From: VAZQ01 sp963739175
GTDB taxonomy: Bacteria; Pseudomonadota; Alphaproteobacteria; Rhizobiales; Xanthobacteraceae
NCBI GenBank assembly: GCA_963739175.1
Contig: CAVTZH010000001.1
Coordinates: forward strand, 124,001-188,000
DNA: 64,000 nucleotides
Reading direction: 5' to 3'
The notes under the pieces are model-generated. The model saw only the letters and a program-made list of their open reading frames with translations. It did not search any database and was not told the origin of the DNA. Position numbers and translations under genes: made by a program. Below are positions 27,019 to 36,212 of the stretch, piece by piece. The first letter of the stretch is position 1; each line of letters begins with the position of its first letter.

Positions 27019-27997
27019 ATGCGGAGAACGCGCGCACTGCCGCTCGCGATCGCCGGGATGCTGGTGGCGTCGGTCACCTCGGCTGCCGCACAGCAATACC
27101 CGACCAAGCCGATCCGGATGATCATTCCGTCCGCGCCCGGCGGCAGCAACGACGTCGTGGGGCGCCCGATCGCAACCTTCCTCGGCGAGCGGCTGGGACG
27201 GCAGATCATCATCGACAACCGCGCCGGCGCCGGCACCATGATCGGCACCGAGCTTGCCTCCAAGGCGCCCAACGACGGCTACACGCTTGCGGTCATCTCG
27301 ATCGCGTTCGCGGTCAATCCCTGGCTCTACGACCTCAAGGGCCGCTATGACCCGATCAAGTCGTTCACCCCGATTGCGATGCTGGCGGCGGGGCCGAACG
27401 TGCTGGTGGTCAATCCGGCACTGCCGGTCAACAACGTGAAAGAGCTGATCGCGCTCGCAAAAGAGAAACCCGGCAAGATCGGCTGGGCCTCCTCCGGTGT
27501 CGGCAGCTTCCAGCATCTCGGCGGTTCGCTGTTTGAGATGATGGCCGGGCGTCAAATTCCTCGGCGTGCGGTTCAAGGGCGGCGGGCCGGCCATGATCGA
27601 CGTGGTCGCCGGCCACAACCAGGTCGACGTTCTCCTCGCTGGTGCAGACCACGGGGCAGATCCAGTCCGGCAAGCTCAAGCCGCTCGGCGTCGGCAGCAA
27701 CAAGCGCGTCCCGATCCTGCCGGATGTCCCCACCATCGAGCGAAGCCGGCGTGCCGGGCTACGAGGCGAGCAACTGGTGGGGTATCGTCGCGCCGGCGGG
27801 CGTGCCGCAGGCGGTCGTGGACCGGATCCGCAAGGAGCTCGCCGTGGTGCTGACCGCCAAACCGGTCATCGAGCAGTTCGCCAACGAGGGGGCGGAGGTC
27901 GTGCAGATGAGCCAGGCCGAGTTCGCGGACTTCATTGCGGCCGAGCTGAAGAAGTGGCAGCAAGGTCGTGAAAGAAAGCGGGATGAAGGCCGAGTAA
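27019..27997 (+). CDS. TTT-family Bug receptor 8, four frameshifts in the second half
   Basis: A Bug-family receptor, paralogue of receptor 7. It begins MRRTRALPLAIAGMLVASVT and reads QQYPTKPIRMIIPSAPGGSN, NRAGAGTMIGTELASKAPND, GSFQHLGGSLFEMMAG. Extra bases then lie near 27549, 27631, 27740 and 27962, before EFADFIAAELKKWQ and the end KVVKESGMKAE with TAA at 27995. Removing four gives 325 codons. It is the last receptor before tctB, 133 bp downstream. Confidence 0.87.
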
Positions 27998-28130
27998 ATT
28001 GAGGCGCACCATTGCGGCTTCCTCTCCTGTCGGGAGGGGTTGGAGGCGGGAGCCGCAGCCAGGACCAAAAGCGCCGGTGTATCGACCTCCCCTTCTGTTA
28101 TGCTCGTGGCCTGCAGTGTCAGGGGTGGAA

Positions 28131-28589
28131 ATGAATCTCGAATTCCTGGAACGCAAGGACTTCTGGTCGGGCGTGATGCTGATCGTGATCGGCGGCGGCT
28201 CGCTGATCATTGCGCGCAACTATCAGTTCGGCTCCTCGCTGCGCATGGGGCCGGGCTACTTCCCGAGCGTGCTGGGCGCGGCGCTGGTCATGTTCGGCGT
28301 GTACTTCGCCATCCAGGGCCTGCGCCGCGGCGCCGAGAAGCTCGAGGGCTCGTGGTCGCTGCGCGCGCTGATCGTCCTGCCGCTGTCGCTCGTCCTGTTC
28401 GGCCTCTTGATCGACCGCGCCGGCTTCATCCCGGCGCTGCTCGCGTTGATCATCGGCTCGGCGGCCGCGAGCACGCAGTTCAAGCTCGTCGAAGTGTTGC
28501 TGTTCTCGGTGTTCCTGACCGCGATGTGCGCGATCGTGTTCGTATGGGCGCTCGGACTGCCCTACGAATTGATCGCCGGCATCTGGTGA
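28131..28589 (+). CDS. tctB: TTT transporter small membrane subunit TctB
   Basis: A 152-residue, four-helix subunit of the tripartite tricarboxylate transporter, forming the membrane complex with TctA. It begins MNLEFLERKDFWSGVMLIVI; the family-typical GSSLRMGPGYFPSVLGAAL follows the first membrane segment, with further helices around residues 42-57, 75-105 and 118-145. AGGGGTGGA precedes the ATG at 28131. It is separated from tctA by 7 bp. It is the only TctB in the window, serving at least the eight upstream receptors if they share a permease. Confidence 0.92.
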   Translation: MNLEFLERKDFWSGVMLIVIGGGSLIIARNYQFGSSLRMGPGYFPSVLGAALVMFGVYFAIQGLRRGAEKLEGSWSLRALIVLPLSLVLFGLLIDRAGFIPALLALIIGSAAASTQFKLVEVLLFSVFLTAMCAIVFVWALGLPYELIAGIW

Positions 28590-28596
28590 CGCCGCC

Positions 28597-30094
28597 ATGG
28601 ATCTCTTCAACAACCTGATTTTCGGCTTCAGCGTCGCGCTCTCGCTGCAGAACCTGTTCTATTGCTTCGTCGGCGTGCTGGTCGGCACGCTGATCGGCGT
28701 GCTGCCCGGCATCGGACCGCTCGGCACCATCGCGATCCTGCTGCCGATCACCTACCAGGTCTCGCCGGTGGCGGCGATGATCATGCTCGCCGGCATCTAT
28801 TACGGCGCGCAGTACGGCGGCTCGACCACGGCCATCCTGGTGAACCTGCCGGGCGAAACGTCGTCGGTGGTGACCTGCATCGACGGCTACCAGATGGCGC
28901 AGCAGGGCCGCGCCGGCCCCGCGCTCGCGATCGCCGCCATCGGCTCGTTCTTCGCCGGCACCGTCGGCACGCTGCTGATTGCGCTGTTCGGGCCGCCGCT
29001 CGCCGACATCGCGCTCAAATTCGGCGCGCCGGAATATTTTTCGCTGATGCTGATGGGCTTGGTCGCCGCCGCCGTGCTGGCGCAGGGCGACATGGTGAAG
29101 TCGATCGCGATGGTGGTGATGGGCCTGCTGCTCGGCATCGTCGGCACCGACGTCAACACCGGCACGCAGCGCTTCAGCTTCGGCATCTTCGAGCTGACCG
29201 ACGGCATCGGCTTCATCGTGGTGGCGGTCGGCGTGTTCGCGGTCGGCGAGATCATCTCCAATCTCGGCGAGAGCCACGCAGCGCCGTGTGCTCTCCGCCA
29301 AGGTTTCGAACCTGTTTCCGACCTGGCAGGACCTGAAGCAGTCCTGGGGACCGATCGTGCGCGGCACCGGCATCGGCTGCTTCTTCGGCGTGCTGCCGGG
29401 CACCGGACCGGCGATCGCGTCGTTCTCGTCCTACATGCTGGAGAAGAAGATCGCGAAGGATCCCGACCGCTTCGGCAAGGGCGCGATCGAAGGCGTGGCC
29501 GGCCCGGAAGCCGCCAACAACGCCGACGCGCAGACCAAGTTCATCCCGATGCTGACGCTCGGCCTGCCCGCCTCCGGCGTGATGGCGCTGATGCTCGGCG
29601 CGCTCACCATCCAGGGCATCCAGCCCGGCCCGCAGGTGATGACGCAGCGCCCGGAGCTGTTCTGGGGCCTGATCGCCTCGATGTGGATCGGCAATCTGAT
29701 GCTGGTCGTCCTCAACCTGCCGCTGATCGGGCTGTGGGTGAAGCTCCTGCAGGTGCCCTACCGGCTGCTGTTCCCGGCGATCATGGCGTTCTCGGCGATC
29801 GGCATCTTCAGCGTCAACAATTCGAGCTTCGAGATCCACCTCACTGCACTGTTCGGCGTGCTCGGCTTCATGTGGATGCGGCTCGGCTTCCCGCTCGCGC
29901 CGATGCTGCTCGGCTTCGTGCTCGGTCCGATGATGGAGGAATACCTGCGCCGCGCCATGCTGATGTCGGGTGGCGACCCCTCGGTCTTCATCACGCGCCC
30001 GATCAGCCTGGCCTTCATCATCGCCACCATCCTGATCCTGGTGGTGATGGTGGCGCCGGCGGTGCGCAAGCGCCGGGAAGCGTTTACGGATTGA
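28597..30094 (+). CDS. tctA: TTT transporter large membrane subunit TctA, one frameshift
   Basis: The large permease subunit of about 498 residues with around a dozen membrane helices. It begins MDLFNNLIFGFSVALSLQNL. The TctA signature GVLPGIGPLGTIAILLPITY is near residue 37 and repeats as FFGVLPGTGPAIASFSSYML, showing the internal duplication of the family. AQYGGSTTAILVNLPGETSS is also typical. One extra base near 29283 breaks the frame between GESHAA and RVLSAKVSNLFPTW. It ends VRKRREAFTD. Driven by an ion gradient, it imports the carboxylate handed over by Bug receptors. Confidence 0.92.
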
Positions 30095-30167
30095 ATCGTC
30101 ATCCCGGCCTAGCGCCAGGCGGGTAAGCCGGGACCCGGCTCCTTGCAACCGGCATCACAGACTGCGC

Positions 30168-30890
30168 TCAGTCCTTGCCGATGGGCTCCAGGCCGGTTCT
30201 GGCGATGGCCGGAGCCGCTTCCGCGGACGCGAGGAATTGGATGGCCGAGCGCGCAAGCGATGCGTCCTTGCTGTTGGCGCCGACGCCGGCGGAAAAGACC
30301 GAAACTTTCTGAACCGCAGGCGGCAGCGGCGTGATGTGCGCGATCCCGGGCACGGGCAGCAATTCGCTGATTTGCTGAAAACCGATCTCCAGTTCGCCAC
30401 GCGCAATCACGGCGCCGACGCGCTCGCCCTCGCCGATCAGGCGGCTCTTGCCGATGACTTGGTCTGCGATTCCCAGGCGTTGATAGAGTTCGGTGGTAAG
30501 GTATTCGCCGCTGACGCTCGCGGAATATCCGATCGATCTTGCCTGCAACAGCAGGCGTCGCAACGCATCGACCGAGCCGATATCGGGCTTGGGCGCGCCG
30601 GCCCGCACCGCCATGCCGATGGACGAGCGGGCGACGGGGCTGTGCCCGTCCGCTAGCACCAGGCCCTCCGCGATGAAACGGCGCAGCAGGCCATCGGCGA
30701 CAATCACGATATCCGCGACTTCGCCGCGCTTGAGCCGGTTCGGGATCGAGGTTTCGCCCGTCCCCACCGAGGTTGTCCTGGCAACGATCTTTTTTCCCGT
30801 CAGCTGTTCCAATCGCGGGGCCAAAGCGAACAGCGCCGCCGTAAATGTACCGGACGTCATCACGCTGATATCAGTGGCGGAAGCGGTCAT
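30168..30890 (-). CDS. Molybdate-type substrate-binding protein (ModA-like), apparently without signal peptide
   Basis: A 240-residue class II periplasmic-binding fold. Visible features are SVMTSGTFTAALFALAPRLE at the start, VADIVIVADGLLRRF, YSASVSGEYLTTELYQRLGI and ELEIGFQQISELLPVPGI, as in ModA-like extracellular binding domains. No signal peptide is visible from the ATG at 30890, and no ABC permease or ATPase is adjacent. It may be cytoplasmic or mis-started. It is convergent with tctA. Confidence 0.7.
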   Translation of the reverse strand: MTASATDISVMTSGTFTAALFALAPRLEQLTGKKIVARTTSVGTGETSIPNRLKRGEVADIVIVADGLLRRFIAEGLVLADGHSPVARSSIGMAVRAGAPKPDIGSVDALRRLLLQARSIGYSASVSGEYLTTELYQRLGIADQVIGKSRLIGEGERVGAVIARGELEIGFQQISELLPVPGIAHITPLPPAVQKVSVFSAGVGANSKDASLARSAIQFLASAEAAPAIARTGLEPIGKD

Positions 30891-31010
30891 GGTTGTTTCC
30901 TGGACAGTTGGAGCACCGTCCGCTCGTCCCGGCGAAAACGGGGACCCATAGTATAATAAAGGCAATTCTGGATTCCCGTGAAGCGATAGCACCCGAAGGG
31001 GCTCGCCGAT

Positions 31011-31889
31011 ATGGCCCGCGCGCTGATCGACTACCGGCGGCAGCAATTCTCGCAGTCCGGCGAAGACGGCATCATCGCGCGGATATTCGAGGTCGTCGGC
31101 GAAGGCGAGCGCTTCTGCTGCGAGTTCGGCGCGTGGGATGGCGTGCATCTGTCGAACACCCGCGCCTTGGTCGAAAGCGGCTGGTCGGCGCTCCTGATCG
31201 AAGGCGAGCCGGGCCGCTTTCGCGATCTCGAGGCCCGCAGCCGCGACAACAGCCGCATCGTCTGCGCGTGCGCCTTTGTCGACACCGCCAGCAACCACCT
31301 GGCGAACATTCTCACCCGCCACGATCTGGCGTCGCGCCGTCTCGATCTCCTCTCGATCGACATCGACGGGCTGGACTACGAGATCTTCGACGGTCTCGAC
31401 CAGCTCCGCCAACGCCCCAGGCTCGTGGTGGTCGAAGTGCACCCCGAACATGGGCCGGCGCGGCGCGACGTCGTCCCGCGCGACCTTGCAGCGGAGAATG
31501 TGGGTCAGCCGCTCGCGCGGTTCGTCGAGCGCGGGCGAGCGCTCGGCTACCGGCTCGTCTGCTATCACGGCGGCAATGCGTTCTTCCTGGCGGAGGATGC
31601 CGGCGGCAGCAGCGAGCTGCCGACGCTCAGTCCGGATGATGCCTGGACCCAAAGCCTGGCGCTCTACCTGGGCGACGTTGCAGCCTGCGAGTATCTGTTC
31701 CGGCGCAACCTGGGACTGACCGGCAGCCGCTACAAGTTCAACAGCGCGCAATTGAGCGCGGAGAGCTTGAGGCTCTCCAAAGAGCGCGCCGACGAGCTCA
31801 TGCGGGCCGGCGCGAAGGTCCGGCGCAAGGCGGTCTTCCGCCGGCTGCGCGCCGTGCTGCGATCGCGTCTTGGATTTTCCAGCCGGTAA
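31011..31889 (+). CDS. FkbM-like methyltransferase-fold protein
   Basis: A 292-residue protein with the opening FSQSGEDGIIARIFEVVGEG and CEFGAWDGVHLSNTRALVES, which mark the FkbM-related family with an SAM-binding-like acidic glycine motif. LDLLSIDIDGLDYEIFDGL corresponds to the FkbM 'D-I-E/D-G' segment. The C-terminal 60 residues are strongly basic. It is convergent with Ku, ending 3 bp from its stop. The substrate is unknown. Confidence 0.75.
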   Translation: MARALIDYRRQQFSQSGEDGIIARIFEVVGEGERFCCEFGAWDGVHLSNTRALVESGWSALLIEGEPGRFRDLEARSRDNSRIVCACAFVDTASNHLANILTRHDLASRRLDLLSIDIDGLDYEIFDGLDQLRQRPRLVVVEVHPEHGPARRDVVPRDLAAENVGQPLARFVERGRALGYRLVCYHGGNAFFLAEDAGGSSELPTLSPDDAWTQSLALYLGDVAACEYLFRRNLGLTGSRYKFNSAQLSAESLRLSKERADELMRAGAKVRRKAVFRRLRAVLRSRLGFSSR

Positions 31890-31892
31890 CGC

Positions 31893-32846
31893 CTACCCCG
31901 CCTTGCGCTGCTTTCCGGCCGGCTTGGCGGCGGGCTTCTTGACCTCTTTGGTCTTCTTGCCCTCGATCGGCAACAGCATCTCGCGCTGGCCCGCGACCTG
32001 CTTCTTGCCCTTCTTCGGCGCCGCCTTCTCGGCCTTCGCCGACGCCTTCTCGGCGGCCGGCGTGCGGCGGCCGGCGGCGATGCTCTGGCGCAGCGCGTCC
32101 ATCAGGTTGACGACGTTCGGCGCGGCCGGCTTCTCCTTGCCCTTCGGCGGCTTGAAGCCGGCCTGCTTCTGCTGGAGCATCTCGACCAGCGCGGTCTCGT
32201 AGTGATCCTTGAACTCGGACGGATCGAACTCGCCGGATTTTCCTTCCATGATGTGCTGCGCGAGCTTGAGCATCTCGCCGGAGATCTTCACGTCGGCGAT
32301 GTCGTCGAAATAGTCGGCGGCGTCGCGCACCTCGTAGGCATAGTGCAGCGTGGTGCCGAGCAGGCCCTTGCCGAACGGCTCGAGCGCCATCACGCGCTCG
32401 CGCTTGTTGAGCACGATGCGGCCGAGCGCGACCATGCCCTGCCCTTTCATCGCGTCGCGGATGACCGCGAACGCCTCCTGCCCGACATTGTCGTTCGGGA
32501 ACACGTAGTACGGGCTGTCGTAGAACCGCTTGTCGATCTGCGCCGCCGGCACGAAGTTGTCGATCTCGACCGTGTGCGAGCTCTCGACCTGCAGCGCTTC
32601 GATTTCATCATCCTCGACCTGGATGAAGACGCCCTTGTCGACCTCGTAGCCGCGGCCCTTGTCCTCGGCCTCGACCGGCTCGCGCGTGACCTCGTCGACC
32701 ATCTGCTGGCGCAGCCGGTTGCCGGTCTGCTTGTTGATCTGGCGGAAGGACACCCGCTCCGACGAGGAGGTGGCGGGATTGACGCTGATCGAGCACGAGA
32801 CCAGCGACAGCTTGAGATAACCCTTCCAATAGGCACGGGCTGCCAT
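31893..32846 (-). CDS. ku: Ku protein (non-homologous end joining)
   Basis: Bacterial Ku binds double-strand DNA ends as a homodimer and recruits LigD. It begins MAARAYWKGYLKLSLVSCSI, the standard opening, and continues with RFRQINKQTGN-like and VDKGVFIQVEDDEIEAL segments, YVFPNDNVGQEAFAVIRDAM and GRIVLNKRERVMALEPFGKG. The core is followed by a long Lys/Ala-rich tail (from about residue 235) typical of Ku C-termini that help DNA binding. I start at ATG 32846. No ligD is next to it, so the ligase must be elsewhere. Confidence 0.93.
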   Translation of the reverse strand: MAARAYWKGYLKLSLVSCSISVNPATSSSERVSFRQINKQTGNRLRQQMVDEVTREPVEAEDKGRGYEVDKGVFIQVEDDEIEALQVESSHTVEIDNFVPAAQIDKRFYDSPYYVFPNDNVGQEAFAVIRDAMKGQGMVALGRIVLNKRERVMALEPFGKGLLGTTLHYAYEVRDAADYFDDIADVKISGEMLKLAQHIMEGKSGEFDPSEFKDHYETALVEMLQQKQAGFKPPKGKEKPAAPNVVNLMDALRQSIAAGRRTPAAEKASAKAEKAAPKKGKKQVAGQREMLLPIEGKKTKEVKKPAAKPAGKQRKAG

Positions 32847-33069
32847 CAAAAACTCCAACGCAACTGAGGACCGGTGACCTTAACGTCTTTAACCAGTTTC
32901 GACCATAAAGTTCACCTCTTGTTCACGCTCACGATGGCGTGCATTCGGCAGCAATGGTGAACGGTTTCACGCCGGAACGACGCGGCGCATTGGCACATTG
33001 CGGCAGAAGACAACATTTGCAACAGCGGCGGCAGTCCGATATCGGGCGCTATCGGCGGGGAGAAATGGC

Positions 33070-34104
33070 ATGATTTTCACGCGAGCGGCCGTGGTCGCGG
33101 GCATTCTGGCGGCCATGATTGTGTCCGATGCGGCGCGGGCGCAGCCGGTTGAGGAATTCTACAAGGGCAAGGATATCCGCATCCTGATCGGCGCCGGCGT
33201 CGGCGGCACCTACCACCTCTACGCCATGCTCGCCGCCCGCCACATGCGCAAGCACATCCCCGGCAACCCGACCCTGACGCTGCTGCCCCTGCCGGGCGCC
33301 GGCGGCATCACCGCCATGAACCATTCCTACAATGTGGCGCCGAAGGACGGCACGCTGATGCACCTCATCCATGCCGAGGTGCTGTTCGAGACGCTGCTGA
33401 GCCCGGGCGTCAAGTTCAACGCCAAGGACTACAGCTATATCGGCCGCTTCGCCGACGCCGACTTCGCCGGCATGGTGTCGAAGCAGTCCGGGGTGAAGAC
33501 GCTCGCCGATGCCAAGAAGAAGGTTGTGACGTTTGGCTCTACTGGCCGCCGCAGCGTGACCTATCTCGGGCCGGCGATGTTCAACCGCACCGCCGGCACG
33601 CAGTTCAAGATGATCGCCGGCTACAAGGGCACCTCCGACATCGACATCGCGCTCGAGCGCGGCGAGGTTGACGGCGTCGCGCTGAGCTGGGCCTCGGTGA
33701 CGAGCGTGCACGGCCAGAAATACGCCAACGGCGACATCATCCCGGTGTTCGCGGTGGCGGACGGGCGCATGAAGGCGATCCCCGACGTGCCCTCGATGAC
33801 CGAGTTCGGCCGTGACGACGCCGAGAAGACCTTCCTCGGCATCTACACGTCGAGCGGCACCATCGGCCGCGCGCTGGTGTTCCCGCCGGGCGTGCCGGCC
33901 GACCGCGTCGCGGCGCTGCGCGCAGCCTACGAGAAGACCATCCGCGACCCGGAGTTCCTGGCCGAGGTCAAACAGCGGCAAATCCTGTTCGACCCGATGT
34001 CCGGCACGGACCTGCAGGCCTATGTCGACAAATACATGAAGACGCCGGCGGCGGGCGTGCAGGCCGCGGCGAAGGTGTACAACGAATTGCTGGCGATGCC
34101 GTGA
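33070..34104 (+). CDS. Bug-family (TTT) solute-binding protein, divergent type
   Basis: A 344-residue periplasmic receptor with signal peptide MIFTRAAVVAGILAAMIVSD ending at AARAQ. The mature part starts VEEFYKGKDIRILIGAGVGG. It is only distantly like the array members: LPGAGGITAMNHSYNVAPKD replaces the NRAGAGG block and FPPGVPADRVAALRAAYEKT replaces the PAGTP loop. The start is ATG 33070, after GGGGAGAAATGGC. It stands alone without tctA/B and is followed by another Bug gene. Confidence 0.87.
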   Translation: MIFTRAAVVAGILAAMIVSDAARAQPVEEFYKGKDIRILIGAGVGGTYHLYAMLAARHMRKHIPGNPTLTLLPLPGAGGITAMNHSYNVAPKDGTLMHLIHAEVLFETLLSPGVKFNAKDYSYIGRFADADFAGMVSKQSGVKTLADAKKKVVTFGSTGRRSVTYLGPAMFNRTAGTQFKMIAGYKGTSDIDIALERGEVDGVALSWASVTSVHGQKYANGDIIPVFAVADGRMKAIPDVPSMTEFGRDDAEKTFLGIYTSSGTIGRALVFPPGVPADRVAALRAAYEKTIRDPEFLAEVKQRQILFDPMSGTDLQAYVDKYMKTPAAGVQAAAKVYNELLAMP

Positions 34105-34144
34105 GCACGAGCTCAGTGCTCTTGGACTTGGCTCGCTCTCTCCT

Positions 34145-34226
34145 CCGCTCATTCCCGCGCAAGCGGAAATCCACAATCGTTCCTTCGGTAGCCCTGGGTC
34201 CCCGCTTGCGCGGGGACGAGCGGGAG
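34145..34226. repeat. Palindromic intergenic repeat
   Basis: Between two Bug genes: cgctcattcccgcgcaagcg with gaaatccacaatcg, and the inverted ctgggtccccgcttgcgcgg with ggacgagcg. This is a REP-like element of the kind often seen between genes in this order. Confidence 0.65.
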
Positions 34227-34271
34227 GAAATCCCTTAATCTGGCAATCCAAAAAGAATCCGGGAGGAGACC

Positions 34272-35247
34272 ATGACACGTCATGTTGCGGCGCTGCTGAT
34301 CGGCGTCGCCGCCATGCTCGCCTGCGGCCCCGCCATGGCACAGAGCTATCCGAGCAAGGCCGTCAACCTGATCGTGCCGTTCCCGACCGCCGGGGTCACC
34401 GACCTCAATGCGCGCATCCTCGCCAAGCACCTGAGCAAGTACTGGAAGCAGCCGGTCACCGTCACCAACATGCCGGGCGGCGGCGGCACCAAAGGCACGA
34501 TGTTCGTCCTCGGTTCGGCGAAGGACGGCTACACCATGATGATGAGCGCAACCGGACAGGCGACGCAGAACCCCGCCATCGACAGCAAGCTGCCCTACCG
34601 GTGGGACGAGCCCTCGCTGGTCGCGCGCACCAGCATCAGCCCGCTGGTCTTCGTCGTGACAGGCTCCTCGCCCTGGACCTCGCTCCGGCAGGTCGTCGAC
34701 GACGTGAAGAAGGATCCCGCCAAGTACAAATACGGCACGTCCGGTCCCGGCGGCGTCGGCAGCATCGCGCTGGCGCTCCTGTTCGGCAGCAACGGCATCG
34801 ACGTGCAAAAGCTCGGCCGCGTCGAGCTGCAGGGCGGCGGCCCGCTGCTCGATGCGGTCGCGAGCGGCGAGACCCACTTTGCCGCGCAGTATCTCGCCGA
34901 GATGGGTCCGCAGCTCGAAAGCAAGAAGCTCAAAGCCCCTGGCGGTCAGCACGGCGACGCGCGTCAAGCAGCTGCCGGATACGCCCACCTCGCTGGAGGC
35001 GGGCTTCGACACCTTCACGCTGATCGGATGGAACGGCATCGTCGGTCCGTCGCAGCTCCCGGCCGAGATCGTCGGCCGCTGGAACGAGGCGATCAAGGCG
35101 CTCGCCGCCGACGCCGCGTTCGTCGCGGAGACCGAAGCGTCGGGCGCCGAAGTCGCCTATCTCGACCCGGAGCGGTTCAAGGCGACGCTCAAGACCGAAT
35201 ACGAGACCGCGGTGGCGCAGGCGGCGAAGCTCGGCTTGCGGAAATAA
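34272..35247 (+). CDS. Bug-family (TTT) solute-binding protein, one frameshift
   Basis: A periplasmic receptor of about 324 residues with signal peptide MTRHVAALLIGVAAMLACGP ending AMAQ, then SYPSKAVNLIVPFPTAGVTD. It carries TNMPGGGGTKGTMFVLGSAK and TLIGWNGIVGPSQLPAEIVG. One extra base near 34935 separates LESKKLK from PLAVSTATRVKQLP; removing it leaves 325 codons to the TAA at 35245. AATCCGGGAGGAGACC precedes the ATG. No permease genes are adjacent. Confidence 0.88.
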
Positions 35248-35250
35248 CCG

Positions 35251-35535
35251 TCACTGGCGCGAGTAGGCCACAAGGCCTCCCACGACGAGCGTGAACACGG
35301 CGGAGACGGCGCCGATGCCCCACAGCATCGCGACCAGGATGGCGGCCTGGCCGCAGTTCGCAGCGACGCAGGCCGGCCAGAGCAGGACGTGCAACAGGGC
35401 GAGCAGCAAAAGCGCGATGCCGGTCGCGTTCAAGGTGGCCGCCCCGTCCCGCTTGCGCGCCAGGAACCACGGCAGCGCCGGCGCGATCAGCGTGTAGAAG
35501 AGAACGAGAATTACATAGTTCTCGAACAGGGCCAT
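35251..35535 (-). CDS. Small three-helix membrane protein A (tandem paralogue)
   Basis: A 94-residue hydrophobic protein starting MALFENYVILVLFYTLIAPA (ATG at 35535), with three membrane segments. A basic loop (LARKRDGAA) and the motif WPACVAANCGQAAILVAMLW are shared with the neighbour at 35745. The conserved Cys pair in CVAANCGQ may bind a metal or form a disulfide. Family unknown. Its start region and upstream DNA closely match those of the second copy, so the duplication includes the promoter. Confidence 0.75.
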   Translation of the reverse strand: MALFENYVILVLFYTLIAPALPWFLARKRDGAATLNATGIALLLLALLHVLLWPACVAANCGQAAILVAMLWGIGAVSAVFTLVVGGLVAYSRQ

Positions 35536-35603
35536 GACGGCACTCCGACGCGGCGCGCGCACGCGCCGACGCTGCCGTCATGGATCGAATGTCCGCCAGA
35601 TGA

Positions 35604-35619
35604 TGTGATGGCCGTCACA
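35604..35619 (-). promoter_or_regulatory. CRP/FNR-family-like palindrome, copy A
   Basis: TGTGA-tggccg-TCACA, a perfect inverted repeat matching the CRP consensus core. It lies about 69 bp upstream of the ATG of small membrane protein A. The same 16 bp recur in front of the paralogue. Which CRP/FNR-family protein binds is not known. Confidence 0.65.
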
Positions 35620-35744
35620 GCTCGGTTGATTTCTGCCTCGCATAAATAGGCGAGCGCGCGGCACGTTATTGAGTTCCGCTATTCCCGAGACCGTACCAAC
35701 TCCGAAGCCACGACAAGGCCATGGTCATGACGGGCTCCCAATCG

Positions 35745-36029
35745 TCACCTTCGGAAATAGGTCATGAGTCCGGCCACCATCAGCGTGATCATGGCGGAGA
35801 AACCGGCCACGCCCCAGAGCAGGGCGACCAGGATGGCGCCCTGTCCGCAATTGGCGGCGGTGCACGCCGGCCAGAGCAACGCGCTGAACAGCAGGAGAAG
35901 CAGAAGCGCGACGATGGTGGCGGCCCAGACGGCCGACAGGTCCTTCTTCCGCGCCAGAATCCACGGCAGCGCCGGAGCGATCAGCGCATAGAAGAAAACG
36001 AAAGTGGCGTAGTTATTGAACATGGCCAT
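35745..36029 (-). CDS. Small three-helix membrane protein B (tandem paralogue)
   Basis: A 94-residue paralogue of the preceding gene. It starts MAMFNNYATFVFFYALIAPA, with LARKKDLSAV and WPACTAANCGQGAILVALLW in the same places, and ends MTYFRR. The ATG is at 36029, or 36023 for the second Met. The pair keep the same length and topology but differ at about half of positions, so the duplication is not recent, although the upstream operator is still identical. Function unknown. Confidence 0.75.
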   Translation of the reverse strand: MAMFNNYATFVFFYALIAPALPWILARKKDLSAVWAATIVALLLLLLFSALLWPACTAANCGQGAILVALLWGVAGFSAMITLMVAGLMTYFRR

Positions 36030-36098
36030 GGCGGCGCTCCCACACGGCGGCGCATGCGCGCCGACGCTGCCATTATGAGTTCAATGTCCGCCGGATGA

Positions 36099-36114
36099 TG
36101 TGATGGCCGTCACA
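36099..36114 (-). promoter_or_regulatory. CRP/FNR-family-like palindrome, copy B
   Basis: TGTGA-tggccg-TCACA, identical to copy A, about 70 bp upstream of the ATG of small membrane protein B. It also lies 98 bp upstream of the divergent bestrophin gene, so it could act on both. Confidence 0.65.
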
Positions 36115-36212
36115 GGCCGGTCGATTGTCCCCCGCTTCGGGCCCCTATCAACAATCCAATTTGAGCCGATATGATGCCATTTGCAGGGCAACAATCGGGG
36201 CACGCTTGAGTC

